Source: Vibrio penaeicida
GTDB taxonomy: Bacteria > Pseudomonadota > Gammaproteobacteria > Enterobacterales > Vibrionaceae
Direction of reading: 5' to 3'
Length of the DNA stretch: 64,000 nt
Assembly (NCBI RefSeq): GCF_019977755.1
Contig: NZ_AP025144.1
Span: 496,001-560,000, forward strand
Numbering within the stretch: position 1 is the first letter of the stretch; every line of letters starts with the position of its first letter. Below the pieces are notes generated by a model. The model did no database searches. It saw only the letters and a program-made list of their open reading frames with translations, and was not told the DNA's origin. Positions 1 through 9,147 of the stretch are shown here, piece after piece. The position numbers and the translations under genes were made by a program.

Positions 1-74
1 GCGAGGCGTTGTAAATCCTTGCCTGATTGGGGGCGGGAGTCGTTCGCTAATGTCTTCACTGGTTTATTCGACAC
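1..74 (-). CDS. Start of an unidentified gene (runs off the left edge)
   Basis: A reading frame begins with GTG at 74 on the minus strand and stays open to the window edge. The 24 visible codons begin MSNKPVKTLANDSRPQSGKD. An AGG lies about 8 bases before the GTG, which is an acceptable ribosome site. It sits 41 bases after the stop of the lamin-tail gene and on the same strand, so it is probably the third gene of that operon. Too little is visible to assign a family. The alternative is chance open frame; the good spacing and codon pattern make a real gene somewhat more likely than not. Confidence 0.4.
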   Translation of the reverse strand, partial: MSNKPVKTLANDSRPQSGKDLQRL

Positions 75-115
75 GGGGAAAACCTAATAGTTAGTGGTAT
101 ACCTAATGGCTGGAG

Positions 116-889
116 TTAATACTGATAACTTGCTACTTCATGGTCGAGGTAATCAAACAGTTTGCACCCACCCCTTTCGTTGTTCCAAATAGCACGAGGG
201 CTATCAAAGCTGAACTCGTTGTCACCAAGGTTACTCTTATTTGTGAAGATCTTTAGCGTGGACTGAGCATTCAACCGCGTGCCTTCAGGGAAAGTAAAGA
301 CACTTTGGTTGCGAATGGATTCAAGCCGCCAAAGGCTAATGTCTACGGTGTTGTCTGAAATATTGGATATTTCGACATACTCGTCACCTTCAGTGTGTTT
401 TTCTTCGCCGTCGAAGTGCACATTACTGATCAGTACATCGGCATAGGCATCGCCACCATAAACCAATCTAGCGACGACTTGCCCGTTTGGGTCCAGCAGC
501 GTTGCGGTATCCCCGTGGTTGTTCCAAATCGGCATTTTAGATTGGAAACTGAATTCACCTTCACCAGCCGTGGCGACGTTTAGTTGTCCATACGGTGCCA
601 AAACCGCGCCTTCAGAAAACGTGAATTCTTGATCGGGGGAGCCTGCTTGAATTGTCCAATTGCTCAAATCAATGGCGAGCCCACCACGGTTATTCAGCGT
701 AATGGATTCATCCAAATGGTCTGTTTGCCCTCTAAAGTTCAGCTCGCCAATCTCAATTTGGCAAAGCCACTGCAGCTGGTTTAGTTTCTCCCAGTAATTG
801 TCGAGATCGTTTTTGGATGCTGGCACGGTAAGTATTTCGTCTGTTATGTTTTTTAATGTGCTTTGGATAGTTTTCAGTGTAAGAGCCAC
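116..889 (-). CDS. Protein with two tandem lamin-tail-like (LTD) domains
   Basis: This protein has about 257 residues. Two similar beta-rich blocks are visible, roughly residues 45-150 and 152-257. Each has the lamin-tail pattern: I-x-x-(V/L)-x-F-x-G...(D/E)E-(Y/S)(V/I)-x-(I/L)-x-N, then a D-L-S/D-I-S-x-W core, FTF-(S/P)EG, and a shared (P/A)IWNN motif near the end. Neither signal peptide nor membrane helix is present. LTD is a known immunoglobulin-like fold that bacteria use in secreted or surface-associated proteins; its binding partner here is unknown. I choose GTG at 889 because AAGGAG lies 6 bases upstream; a TTG at 910 would start inside that ribosome site. The gene follows the muramidase gene by 59 bases on the same strand, so the two are probably co-transcribed and functionally linked. 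Function is not established. Confidence 0.75.
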   Translation of the reverse strand: MALTLKTIQSTLKNITDEILTVPASKNDLDNYWEKLNQLQWLCQIEIGELNFRGQTDHLDESITLNNRGGLAIDLSNWTIQAGSPDQEFTFSEGAVLAPYGQLNVATAGEGEFSFQSKMPIWNNHGDTATLLDPNGQVVARLVYGGDAYADVLISNVHFDGEEKHTEGDEYVEISNISDNTVDISLWRLESIRNQSVFTFPEGTRLNAQSTLKIFTNKSNLGDNEFSFDSPRAIWNNERGGCKLFDYLDHEVASYQY

Positions 890-948
890 GTTGTTCTCCT
901 TGATGTGCAAAATGCAGCTGTTGAAGTGTTTTAAAGTCGGTTTCGCCG

Positions 949-1839
949 TTACCCAGCGTATTTCTGGTAAGCAGAAAGCAGTTTTTCATCGTATCGATTT
1001 TCAGCGTAAGCTGGGCCGTTGTAGTAGCGAGCAAACGTCGCCCAATCCAACTCTTGAATCGCGTTGTGCATTTTCGGATTCGATTTGATGAAACTGACAA
1101 ACGCAAACAAGTGGAAGCGTTCAGCGAAGAACATGTCACGAACAAAGGTTTCAACATCGTCATAGCCCGCTGCAGCGTGGTTGAACCCCATGATTTGATA
1201 GCGACCATAAGACGCCGATTTTAAGGCGGCTCTTCGGTCTAGCGTCATTGCTTCTTGCAAACGCTCGTATTCTTTTTCTCTGCCAACATAGAGCGAGCGA
1301 TCCCATTTACGCGAGGAGATCTCTGGGTGAGACTCATCAAACTTTCGGTCGCTGTATTTGGAGAAAATATGCGCTTCAAACAGAATACAAGGTGGACCAC
1401 TGGCAAAGAAACCGCTGCCTGCCGATTCCACTTCCGACACTGCTTTTACAGCAGCAACGTCACAACCCAATGACTCGGCAGCTTTTTCAAAGTCCTCATC
1501 CGACAAACCCTCTTCAGGTTCGATGTGAGGCAAAAACAGGCTTGGCGCAAAACCCAGTTCATCGGAAGCGGCTTCTGCCAATGCTTTGTGGCTTTTGCCG
1601 TTGCAGTCGATACGACCATCAGGATTTTTGAACCCCAATAATGTTGCCTGCATCTTGCAGATCGCTTGGCACGTTTTTGAGTGCTCAAAATCACCCTCAA
1701 TAACGCCATCTTCTTTTAATGGTTCTTCTAGCCCAATGTTTTGGGCTGCTTCATTTAACGCTTTTTGAATAGCAAGTACGTCTTCTTCTCGATTTTCAGC
1801 ATGGCTTCCGACAGAGGAAGTGAGTGGTATGTCTTTCAT
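949..1839 (-). CDS. N-acetylmuramidase (DUF3380-type) with N-terminal peptidoglycan-binding-like region
   Basis: A 296-residue protein. The C-terminal 170 residues match the N-acetylmuramidase (DUF3380) family: an EVESAGSGF segment containing the likely catalytic Glu, a C-I-L-F-E-x-H-I-F segment, S-Y-G-R-Y-Q-I-M-G, and W-x-x-F-A-R-Y-Y-N-G-P near the end. The first 110 residues (DVLAIQKALNEA, then a D-G-R-I-D-C-N-G-K-S-H-K-A-L stretch) resemble a PG_binding_1 repeat. The predicted activity is cleavage of the MurNAc-GlcNAc backbone. No signal peptide is visible, so export would need another route (holin, type VI or phage-tail-like, or lysis). Start chosen at 1839, where AGGAGCC precedes ATG; an ATG at 1872 lacks such a site. 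It heads a minus-strand operon with the lamin-tail gene. In other genomes such enzymes occur in phages and in secretion-system cargo; no phage genes are visible here. Confidence 0.75.
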   Translation of the reverse strand: MKDIPLTSSVGSHAENREEDVLAIQKALNEAAQNIGLEEPLKEDGVIEGDFEHSKTCQAICKMQATLLGFKNPDGRIDCNGKSHKALAEAASDELGFAPSLFLPHIEPEEGLSDEDFEKAAESLGCDVAAVKAVSEVESAGSGFFASGPPCILFEAHIFSKYSDRKFDESHPEISSRKWDRSLYVGREKEYERLQEAMTLDRRAALKSASYGRYQIMGFNHAAAGYDDVETFVRDMFFAERFHLFAFVSFIKSNPKMHNAIQELDWATFARYYNGPAYAENRYDEKLLSAYQKYAG

Positions 1840-1872
1840 AGTTGGCTCCTGATTACGTAATGTTGTCTTCAT

Positions 1873-2166
1873 TACGGTATCTGAGAGCCAGTAGGTAAAA
1901 CTTGGTGGAATTGAGGGGAAAAGCTGGGGGAGTCATGCTTCCAAACCACAAGCTTAGGTATGCTGGAATTTTGTTTACGCACAAGGCAAAGTTTTCACAA
2001 TATTTCCTTTGTGCTCGTTCTTTAGCCAGTTGAATGTTCGCATATTATAAAGTTCGAGGCAGTTCAGGTATTTGATAAAAAGGTGGCTTCATTCCTATGA
2101 TAAATTTCCCGGAAAGTTAATAAGCTGCGGACTTAGTTGGTCTGCACATTGTTTAAAGGGAATTAA
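1873..2166. other. Intergenic region between divergent genes
   Basis: This AT-rich gap of 294 bases should hold the divergent promoters of the muramidase operon and of the lipoprotein gene. I see no convincing sigma-70 pair, repeat or RNA structure. The last bases before 2167 (AAAGGGAATTAA) supply the ribosome site of the lipoprotein gene. Confidence 0.4.
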
Positions 2167-3450
2167 ATGCTCTCAAAATATACTTCATTCGTTGGTCTTG
2201 CATTTTTGCTTTCTGCTTGCGGAGGTGGAAGTACAAGTGACTCAGGTAACAACGAAGTCGTTCTAACAGCCGAACAAAAAGCTGAAAAAATTAAGCAATA
2301 TTCAGAGATTATTTCTAATCCTATCCAGTATTCAGATCAGGAATTGAGAGAAGCGGCAAAGGGTTTGGCGGTGCTTAGATATGAAGGGGTAAACCATTCA
2401 GCTGATTTGGATAAGGAACTGGTGAGCTCAGCGCTATTACATTCGTTTTCTTTTGTTGAAATGAGGTTTATTTCTAGTAGTCGTGTATCCCAACAGTTAC
2501 ATTCATTCAAAAGTATCAACGACGATTTTGAATGTAAGGTTTCGGGTAATGTAACGATAGAAACACTGTATGAAGGAGAAAATAGTGGTCGAGTAGGATA
2601 TAAATTTGACAAATGTGTAGAAAGGAATGGGGTCGAGATTTCAGGGGTGTTAGCTTTATCTATCTCGCAAAATGAAAGTGGGCAGCAACACTCTGAAATA
2701 TATTACGATAACTTGTCAATTGGTTCTGAAAGTCTAAGTGGATATTCATCAAGAAAAAATTTTGGATCTGAAACGGTTCTTGCAATAGGTACTAATGGCG
2801 TATCTTCAGCAAAAATTGACATAAAGCGTTCGGTGGCTATGAAAGATGAGGCGCGTAGGGAGTTTGTTCAAAATTATAATGGACGCATTTCGTTTTCTAA
2901 TCTTGGTACTGTCGATGTCGAAGCCATTGATCTAGTAAATTTAGATAGACGAAATATTAGTGGAAGTCTGGCATTTATAGGCAAGCAAAAAGTTAAATTT
3001 GAATACAGTGACAGCTACATCAAGTATCTTGTAGATAAAAATAATGATGGTGCTTTTGATGTAGGTACGTACGTTACTAATTTTTCAGATAGCAATACTT
3101 TTTCTGCTAATGCTATTCCCATGGTAAATACCACGAGGCTTCATCCAGTACAGAACCTATCATTACCACCTAGCGTGGAAACTCCTATGTTTGTGTTTTC
3201 TTGGTCCAATGACGCCACAACATTTATCTCCTTATACCCTGCGGAATATACAGATCCGGATACTCCAGATAGTGACTTAAAGGTACGTTATAAATGGTAT
3301 GTCAGTGGGCGACTTATCCATGAAAGTGAAACACCTACACTTTTACCATACACAGCTAAGCCTGGAGACTATCTTTCTGTTGTCGTTGCTGTCTCTGATG
3401 AAACTAGCACGATTCATAGTGAGAGGGCGTATCTTCAGCTTGACCGTTAA
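2167..3450 (+). CDS. Putative lipoprotein of unknown function
   Basis: A 427-residue protein. The N-terminus is a lipoprotein signal peptide with lipobox LLSAC (Cys at about residue 18), followed by GGGSTSDSG, a flexible low-complexity linker typical of Vibrio outer-membrane lipoproteins. Asp is not at position +2 after Cys, so outer-membrane sorting is expected. The remainder is beta-rich with no family I recognise. The last 80 residues (S-W-S-N-D...YPAEYTDPDTPDSDLKVRYKWYVSGRLI) look like an Ig-like or cadherin-like domain in which 'W-Y-V-x-G' fits PKD or Ig repeats. Codon use is visibly more AT-rich than the genes on either side, suggesting a later arrival at this site. It is a single-gene unit closed by a strong terminator. 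Identity unknown. Confidence 0.7.
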   Translation: MLSKYTSFVGLAFLLSACGGGSTSDSGNNEVVLTAEQKAEKIKQYSEIISNPIQYSDQELREAAKGLAVLRYEGVNHSADLDKELVSSALLHSFSFVEMRFISSSRVSQQLHSFKSINDDFECKVSGNVTIETLYEGENSGRVGYKFDKCVERNGVEISGVLALSISQNESGQQHSEIYYDNLSIGSESLSGYSSRKNFGSETVLAIGTNGVSSAKIDIKRSVAMKDEARREFVQNYNGRISFSNLGTVDVEAIDLVNLDRRNISGSLAFIGKQKVKFEYSDSYIKYLVDKNNDGAFDVGTYVTNFSDSNTFSANAIPMVNTTRLHPVQNLSLPPSVETPMFVFSWSNDATTFISLYPAEYTDPDTPDSDLKVRYKWYVSGRLIHESETPTLLPYTAKPGDYLSVVVAVSDETSTIHSERAYLQLDR

Positions 3451-3454
3451 AGCT

Positions 3455-3483
3455 AAAGGCGAACTGAAGGGTTCGCCTTTTTT
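3455..3483 (+). terminator. Rho-independent terminator after the lipoprotein gene
   Basis: An inverted repeat GGCGAAC / GTTCGCC with a six-base loop is flanked by AAA on the left and a run of T on the right. It starts 5 bases after the stop codon, and the A/T flanks would let it work in both directions. Confidence 0.85.
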
Positions 3484-3643
3484 AACTGCCCATCGTTTAC
3501 TTACTACTTACATCATACTCACCATACTTTTCTCTGTAATTAGAGCCAATATCAGTTTCCACTGTTTAACACTATGTGGCGCACGCAATTTCTGATAGCT
3601 TTGAGCGGTCTTGAGAAAAAGGTTGTACATTGCGCTGTCAGAT

Positions 3644-5359
3644 ATGAATAAGAAACAAATTTCGCGCCTGTTAGGGTGTGGGTTACTTACTATTGGATTC
3701 CCCGTATTCGCTTTCGATTTTGAAGTAGAAGGACTAGAAGGAGAGCTGGACACCAACGTGTCTGCTTATCTGTCTGCTATCGATCCTAGCGAATACTCAA
3801 CGTCACTTCGTTTTCAATCCCGAGTGGAAGATAATATTCAGAAGGCATTGAAGGCACTAGGTCATTACCAGCCTGAGATTGCTTTTCAAGTTGGGGAAGA
3901 TTCTCAATCTCTTACGGTATTGGTTGATCCAGGACCGGTGGTGGTGATTCGCACCAGTGATTTGATCATTTCGGGGGAAGCAGCAACGGATCCTGATTTC
4001 ATTCAGCTTCGCAGTGATGCCAAGCTGGGTGTTGGTGAACCGTTGAACCACAGCGCCTATGAATCTTACAAATCAAACTTACGAAATTTAGCATTAAGAA
4101 AAGGTTATTTTGATGGTGAGTTTGGTCAGACTCGCTTAGAAGTTTCTCCCGAGCATAAACAAGCCTTTATCACCATAGAATTTACCAGTGGTCAGCGCTA
4201 TTACTTTGGTGAGACTCGGATTTTTGGCAGCCAAATCCGCGAAAGCCGAGTGCGATCTCTCGTGCCTTTTGAGGCGGGTGATCCTTATCTGGCATCCAAC
4301 ATCGGTGAGCTGAATCAGAGCTTATCTAATACCGAGTGGTTTTCTTCTGTGCACGTTGAGCCCGATCTAAGTTACATCGGGAAACAGCGCGAATTACCGA
4401 TGAATATAAACCTCGCTCCGCAGGCTGAAAACCAGATAGAAACAGGCTTAGGCTATTCGACGGACATTGGTATTCGAGGCAAACTCAGCTGGAAAAAACC
4501 GTGGCTCAATGATCGTGGGCATAGTTTAGACAGTAGCATGTCCCTTTCTGTGCCTGAACAAGCGATCACCGCTAGCTACAAAATTCCGCTAGAAGACGTG
4601 TTACGTGAATATTATGAAATTCAATACGGAATGAAGCGTACTGATAAAGATGAAACCAAGAGCCTAGAGCATAACCTAGCGGTGAAACGACACTGGAAAT
4701 TAGATTCGGGTTGGCAAAGAACCGCTTCCGTAAGATTCCTATACGACGACTCAGAAGAGCGAGGCCAATCTCGTATCTCTAAATTCGTTTTACCGGGATT
4801 TAGCTTCAGCCGCGCGCGAGTTCGTGGTGGCGCAATGCCCATGTGGGGAGACAAGCACCTGCTTACCGTTGAAGCCGGCAATGAAAGCCTGCTCTCTGAT
4901 ACTGGTATTTTAAGGGTACAGGGGCGAACCGCCATCGTACGCAGTGTGGGTGAAAATCATCGAGGATTAGCGCGTTTCGATGCGGGCGGTGTATTTGCAG
5001 GTGAATTTGACAAAGTCCCTCGTTCTTTGCGCTTCTTTGCTGGTGGTGATAACAGTATCCGTGGCTATGGGTATGAAGATATTCCGACGACCCAACCAGA
5101 AGATAAATTCAGTGGCGGTAAATACTTAGCTGTGAGTAGCCTAGAGTATCAATATCGAGTTTATGGCAATTGGTGGGCGGCAACATTCGTTGATTACGGC
5201 GATGCATGGACAGATACACCTGAGTGGAAAAAAGGTGTTGGTGTGGGTATTCGATGGGCTTCGCCTGTGGGTCCAATTCGATTAGATTTTGCTTGGGGAT
5301 TGGATAAAAAACCTGACGAAAGATTTGCCATTCACTTTACGTTGGGACCAGAGCTATGA
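3644..5359 (+). CDS. tamA: TamA, outer-membrane component of the translocation and assembly module
   Basis: A 571-residue Omp85-family protein. A signal peptide occupies residues 1-23 (…LLTIGFPVFA/FDF). Three POTRA domains fill about residues 25-260, and a 16-strand beta barrel the rest. The barrel carries the family signature F-F-A-G-G-D-N-S-I-R-G-Y-G-Y-E (around residue 465) and ends in V-G-P-I-R-L-D-F-A-W...F-T-L-G-P-E-L. TamA works with TamB in inserting some beta-barrel proteins and autotransporters and in envelope lipid homeostasis. A TTG at 3611 would add 11 residues before an otherwise clean signal peptide, so ATG 3644 is preferred, although its ribosome site is weak. The stop overlaps the tamB start (ATGA), indicating translational coupling. 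Length and architecture are normal for the family. Confidence 0.93.
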   Translation: MNKKQISRLLGCGLLTIGFPVFAFDFEVEGLEGELDTNVSAYLSAIDPSEYSTSLRFQSRVEDNIQKALKALGHYQPEIAFQVGEDSQSLTVLVDPGPVVVIRTSDLIISGEAATDPDFIQLRSDAKLGVGEPLNHSAYESYKSNLRNLALRKGYFDGEFGQTRLEVSPEHKQAFITIEFTSGQRYYFGETRIFGSQIRESRVRSLVPFEAGDPYLASNIGELNQSLSNTEWFSSVHVEPDLSYIGKQRELPMNINLAPQAENQIETGLGYSTDIGIRGKLSWKKPWLNDRGHSLDSSMSLSVPEQAITASYKIPLEDVLREYYEIQYGMKRTDKDETKSLEHNLAVKRHWKLDSGWQRTASVRFLYDDSEERGQSRISKFVLPGFSFSRARVRGGAMPMWGDKHLLTVEAGNESLLSDTGILRVQGRTAIVRSVGENHRGLARFDAGGVFAGEFDKVPRSLRFFAGGDNSIRGYGYEDIPTTQPEDKFSGGKYLAVSSLEYQYRVYGNWWAATFVDYGDAWTDTPEWKKGVGVGIRWASPVGPIRLDFAWGLDKKPDERFAIHFTLGPEL

Positions 5360-8300
5360 CCCGTACTGTTGCTAAATGGTTAGTGCGCTTTGCCCTTTTT
5401 ATTCCGTGTTTTGTTCTTGTTCTGTTACTTCTATTGGGTGGCTTACTGTTCACGCAAGCGGGGTTGAACCTTGCCATATGGGGGGCGCAAAAAGCATTGC
5501 CCCAACTCACTGTAGACGAAGCTGAAGGAGCGATACTCACGGGTATAACGCTTCATCAAGTCAATTTTAGTGATCCCGATTTATTTATCGAACTACACGC
5601 TAAGAAAGTGCAACTCGAACTGGATGCAGAATGTTTATTTGAACCCCGAGTGTGCATCGATAATCTCGCTCTAGAATCATTATCCTTTGCTCTTACAGGC
5701 ACAGCGCCTACTCAGGAAGAACCAACACCTTCAGAGCCACTCACCGAGATCGCATTGCCTATTTCTGTCTCAGTTAACCGTGTTCAGTTGAATGATATTG
5801 CGCTTGATGTGTTGGGCACAGAGATCAAGTGGAAGTCGTTTTCTACTGCGGCGACGATGGAAGGTCGAGTGCTGACGTTGCACCCAACAAAATGGGATGG
5901 CATAGATATTACACTTGCTCCAACCGACGCCAACGCTTCGGTCGAAAAAGCGTCGACGGACAAAGCTGCGACGGACAAAAACGCAGACATTGAACTTCCA
6001 GAAGTATTGATTCCGCTGGATGTCGTTGTAGAAGGGTTTGATATTCATAACTTTGCTTTGCACGGTGAATCGCCAGTGAAGGTGAATCACTTGGGATTAA
6101 AGGCGAAAGCGAGCGATCATTTAGTCAGCATTGAAAAGCTGGTCTTGGATATGCCAGAAGTTAGTGCGGACGCTAGCACTGAGATCGAACTGAAAGGAGA
6201 TTACTCCCTCCCGAAATTGACCCTTAATGCCAAACTCAATCAGACTGAGTTAAAAGGGCAAACCTTGGCGCTAAAGGCAGACGGTAGCGTGGCGAAACTC
6301 AACCTCAACGCTGATTTTGGGGGCGTCATCAAAGCGCACCTTGAAGGAAACCTAAAGCCGCTACAGGCTGTGCTGCCTTTCGACTTGTCTTTGTCACAAG
6401 GGGAAGTGCAATGGCCTCTTACTGGCAAATACGATTATCGCTCAGACATTGAAAGCATTGATATTAAAGGTAACTTGGATGCGTATCAGATCTCCCTTGC
6501 GTTAAAAGCGCAGGGCAAAGATATTCCGGATTTAGACCTCGATACGTCAGCGAGCGGCACATTAGAAAGTATCGATGTACACAGCTTAGTCCTCAATACG
6601 TTAGGCGGTCGAGTTTCTGGTCAGGTTGAAGCTGATTGGTCCAAGTTAGTGAAATGGAACACTACGCTCGGTTTAGACAGCATACAGCCGGGGTTACAAT
6701 GGCCAGAAGCCGAGGGCAATATCAGTGGCAGTATCACGACCAATGGCTCCTTAACCGAAAGTGGTGGTTGGAAAGTGGGTGTCCCACTACTGGCTATCCA
6801 GGGTTTAATCCGCGACTACCCGTTGTACATCAATGGTCAATTGGATGCTGCGGACATCAATAAAAGCGGTGAACCTAGCATCCATACTGAAGGGCTGGAG
6901 CTATCTCATGGTCCTAATAACCTATTTGTGTCGGGTTCATTGGATAAACAATGGGGGCTGGATGTAGAGCTAAACTTCCCTGAATTTGTTAAGTCGATTC
7001 CAGAACTTCGTGGGCACATGTACGGCAAAGTTAACTTGCGTGGTGAATTTGAAGAACCCCAAATCAAGATTGAATTGAGTGTTAACGAAGTCGATTGGAA
7101 GCAAGAAGTGACGGTGGAATCCGTTGCCCTATTTGGCGATATCTCACCTCTACCTGCTCCGAAAGGCGATCTGTCATTAGTCGTTAAAAACGTGAAAGCG
7201 CAAGATCAACACATCGATAACGTGGATCTGGAATTCTCAGGTACACAGGAAGCTCATCAGCTTACATTAGATGTGTTATCCGATTTGGTGTCTACAAGTT
7301 TGAAGGTCGTCGGTGGGTTAACGGATAAACCAGAAATGGTATGGCAAGGCGAATTACAACGCGCAGAAATTACATCCGAACAAGGCACATGGACATTAGC
7401 CGATAAGGCGGCATTAGGCTTTAACATGGCAACCAATCTGGCAAGTGTTCAAGCCCATTGTTGGAATCAACAAGATGCGTCATTGTGTTTAACCAAAGAC
7501 CTCTCTGCGGGGGAAAGTGGTGAGGCGAATATTGCTATCAAGCAGTTTAACTTTGAACAGATTAAGCGCTTCGTCCCACAGGAAACCGACCTTCAAGGCG
7601 AAGTTAATGCGACAGCATGGGCGAGCTGGGCACCAAACGCCAAGCCTGAGCTAAAAGTGTCTGTTTATTTACCAGAAGGGCAGGTTACACAATCGTTGGA
7701 TGCACCAGTCACACTTGGGTGGAACAACATAACGTTAGATGCCGAGTTAGAGAACGATAACTTAAGAAGTCGCTGGTCATTGGATTTAGTCGACAACGGT
7801 GTGATTGATGGTCAGGCGAATATTGCAAATGTGCAATCCAACAATCAGGCCATTGACGGCAAGTTGGGGATTCGCGATATCCACCTCGGTATGCTCAAGC
7901 CTTTGCTGGGTGAATTCAGTAAAGCGGATGCCAATATTCATTCAGACTTAACGTTTAGTGGTCCTTTACTTCATCCAAAATTGCAGGGTGATTTCGTCAT
8001 TGAGAAACTGATTGCCAAAGGTGACATTACTCCCGTTGATGTCAATGAAGGTCAAATCTCCGTTGCCTTTAACGGGTACGATGCGGTTCTGAACGCGCAA
8101 ATTCACACGCCTGATGGCACGCTCAATTTAGACGGTGATGGAAACTGGGCGGATCTAAAAGCGTGGCGTGGCAACTTAGCCGTTTTTGCTGAAGAGTTGA
8201 ACGTGAAGCTACCGCCAATGGTTCACATTAAAGTGAAGCCAGATCTTAAGATTTCAGCGACGCCTAAGCTCGCTAAAATTGAGGGCGACATTCACTTACC

Positions 8301-9123
8301 GTGGGGGCGTATTGAAGTGGAAGAGCTACCGCCAAGTGCGGTTGGCGTATCCAGTGATGAAGTATTACTGGATGAAAACTTCAAGCCTGTAGAAGAAAAG
8401 CAGCCTTTGCCAATGAACATTCAAACCAACGTGAATGTGAAAATTGGTGACGACTTCCGGTTAAGTGCCTTTGGTCTATTAGGCAATCTAAAAGGGGATT
8501 TAAAAGTCTCTCAACGTGACAAAGGGCCTTTTGTCGTCGGGGAAGTCAATATCCTCGATGGTTCATATCGTTCGTTCGGTCAAGATCTGCTGATTCAAAC
8601 CGGTAAGATATTAATGAATGGTCCTGTGGATCAGCCCTATGTGGTGATCACCGCTATCCGCAACCCAGATAATATCCAAGATGATGTCACCGCGGGTATT
8701 CGTGTCGATGGACCAGCGGATAATCCTCAGGTATCGATATTTTCAGACCCTGCCATGCCGCAAGCCAATGCACTGTCTTACCTATTGCGTGGTAGAGATA
8801 TAGATGCTGAAGCGGGTGGAAACTTAATGACCACCACGTTGATCGGCTTGAGTTTAGCAAAAAGCGGAAAAGTGGTCGGAGAGATTGGCCAGGCATTTGG
8901 TGTACAAGATTTGCAATTGGATACGGCTGGTTCTGGTGATGACTCTCAAGTAACTGTGAGCGGATACATATTACCCGGCTTGAAAGTCACTTACGGAGTG
9001 GGTATTTTTAACTCACTTGGTGAATTTACCGTGCGTTATCGCTTGATGCAGGATTTGTATGTTGAAGCGGTTTCTGGTCTTGATAGTGCGGTGGATTTGA
9101 TTTACCAGTTCGAATTTGATTAA
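5356..9123 (+). CDS. tamB: TamB, inner-membrane-anchored periplasm-spanning partner of TamA
   Basis: A 1255-residue AsmA/TamB-family protein. An N-terminal signal anchor (residues 8-33, FALFIPCFVLVLLLLLGGLLF) precedes a very long beta-rich region that forms the hydrophobic-groove filament of this family. The conserved C-terminal TamB domain (DUF490, about residues 900-1250) shows the hallmark block G-x-I-L-M-N-G-P-V-D-Q-P, A-L-S-Y-L-L-R-G-R and the terminal R-Y-R-L-M-Q-D-L-Y-V-E-A...D-L-I-Y-Q-F-E-F. It overlaps tamA by 4 bases and is transcribed with it. Family work places TamB in TamA-dependent outer-membrane assembly and in phospholipid transport with YhdP and YdbH. Residues 195-210 contain a small repeat (KASTDKAATDKNAD), a likely natural linker expansion. 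Length is ordinary. Confidence 0.93.
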   Translation: MTRTVAKWLVRFALFIPCFVLVLLLLLGGLLFTQAGLNLAIWGAQKALPQLTVDEAEGAILTGITLHQVNFSDPDLFIELHAKKVQLELDAECLFEPRVCIDNLALESLSFALTGTAPTQEEPTPSEPLTEIALPISVSVNRVQLNDIALDVLGTEIKWKSFSTAATMEGRVLTLHPTKWDGIDITLAPTDANASVEKASTDKAATDKNADIELPEVLIPLDVVVEGFDIHNFALHGESPVKVNHLGLKAKASDHLVSIEKLVLDMPEVSADASTEIELKGDYSLPKLTLNAKLNQTELKGQTLALKADGSVAKLNLNADFGGVIKAHLEGNLKPLQAVLPFDLSLSQGEVQWPLTGKYDYRSDIESIDIKGNLDAYQISLALKAQGKDIPDLDLDTSASGTLESIDVHSLVLNTLGGRVSGQVEADWSKLVKWNTTLGLDSIQPGLQWPEAEGNISGSITTNGSLTESGGWKVGVPLLAIQGLIRDYPLYINGQLDAADINKSGEPSIHTEGLELSHGPNNLFVSGSLDKQWGLDVELNFPEFVKSIPELRGHMYGKVNLRGEFEEPQIKIELSVNEVDWKQEVTVESVALFGDISPLPAPKGDLSLVVKNVKAQDQHIDNVDLEFSGTQEAHQLTLDVLSDLVSTSLKVVGGLTDKPEMVWQGELQRAEITSEQGTWTLADKAALGFNMATNLASVQAHCWNQQDASLCLTKDLSAGESGEANIAIKQFNFEQIKRFVPQETDLQGEVNATAWASWAPNAKPELKVSVYLPEGQVTQSLDAPVTLGWNNITLDAELENDNLRSRWSLDLVDNGVIDGQANIANVQSNNQAIDGKLGIRDIHLGMLKPLLGEFSKADANIHSDLTFSGPLLHPKLQGDFVIEKLIAKGDITPVDVNEGQISVAFNGYDAVLNAQIHTPDGTLNLDGDGNWADLKAWRGNLAVFAEELNVKLPPMVHIKVKPDLKISATPKLAKIEGDIHLPWGRIEVEELPPSAVGVSSDEVLLDENFKPVEEKQPLPMNIQTNVNVKIGDDFRLSAFGLLGNLKGDLKVSQRDKGPFVVGEVNILDGSYRSFGQDLLIQTGKILMNGPVDQPYVVITAIRNPDNIQDDVTAGIRVDGPADNPQVSIFSDPAMPQANALSYLLRGRDIDAEAGGNLMTTTLIGLSLAKSGKVVGEIGQAFGVQDLQLDTAGSGDDSQVTVSGYILPGLKVTYGVGIFNSLGEFTVRYRLMQDLYVEAVSGLDSAVDLIYQFEFD

Positions 9124-9147
9124 GGCGTGAGCCTGATGGAGAGTGCG

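Noticed and set aside
5935..5990. Repeat-like codons (ACGGACAAAG...) in tamB as a recent insertion
   Set aside because: Only two imperfect units in a linker; ordinary variation for TamB proteins.
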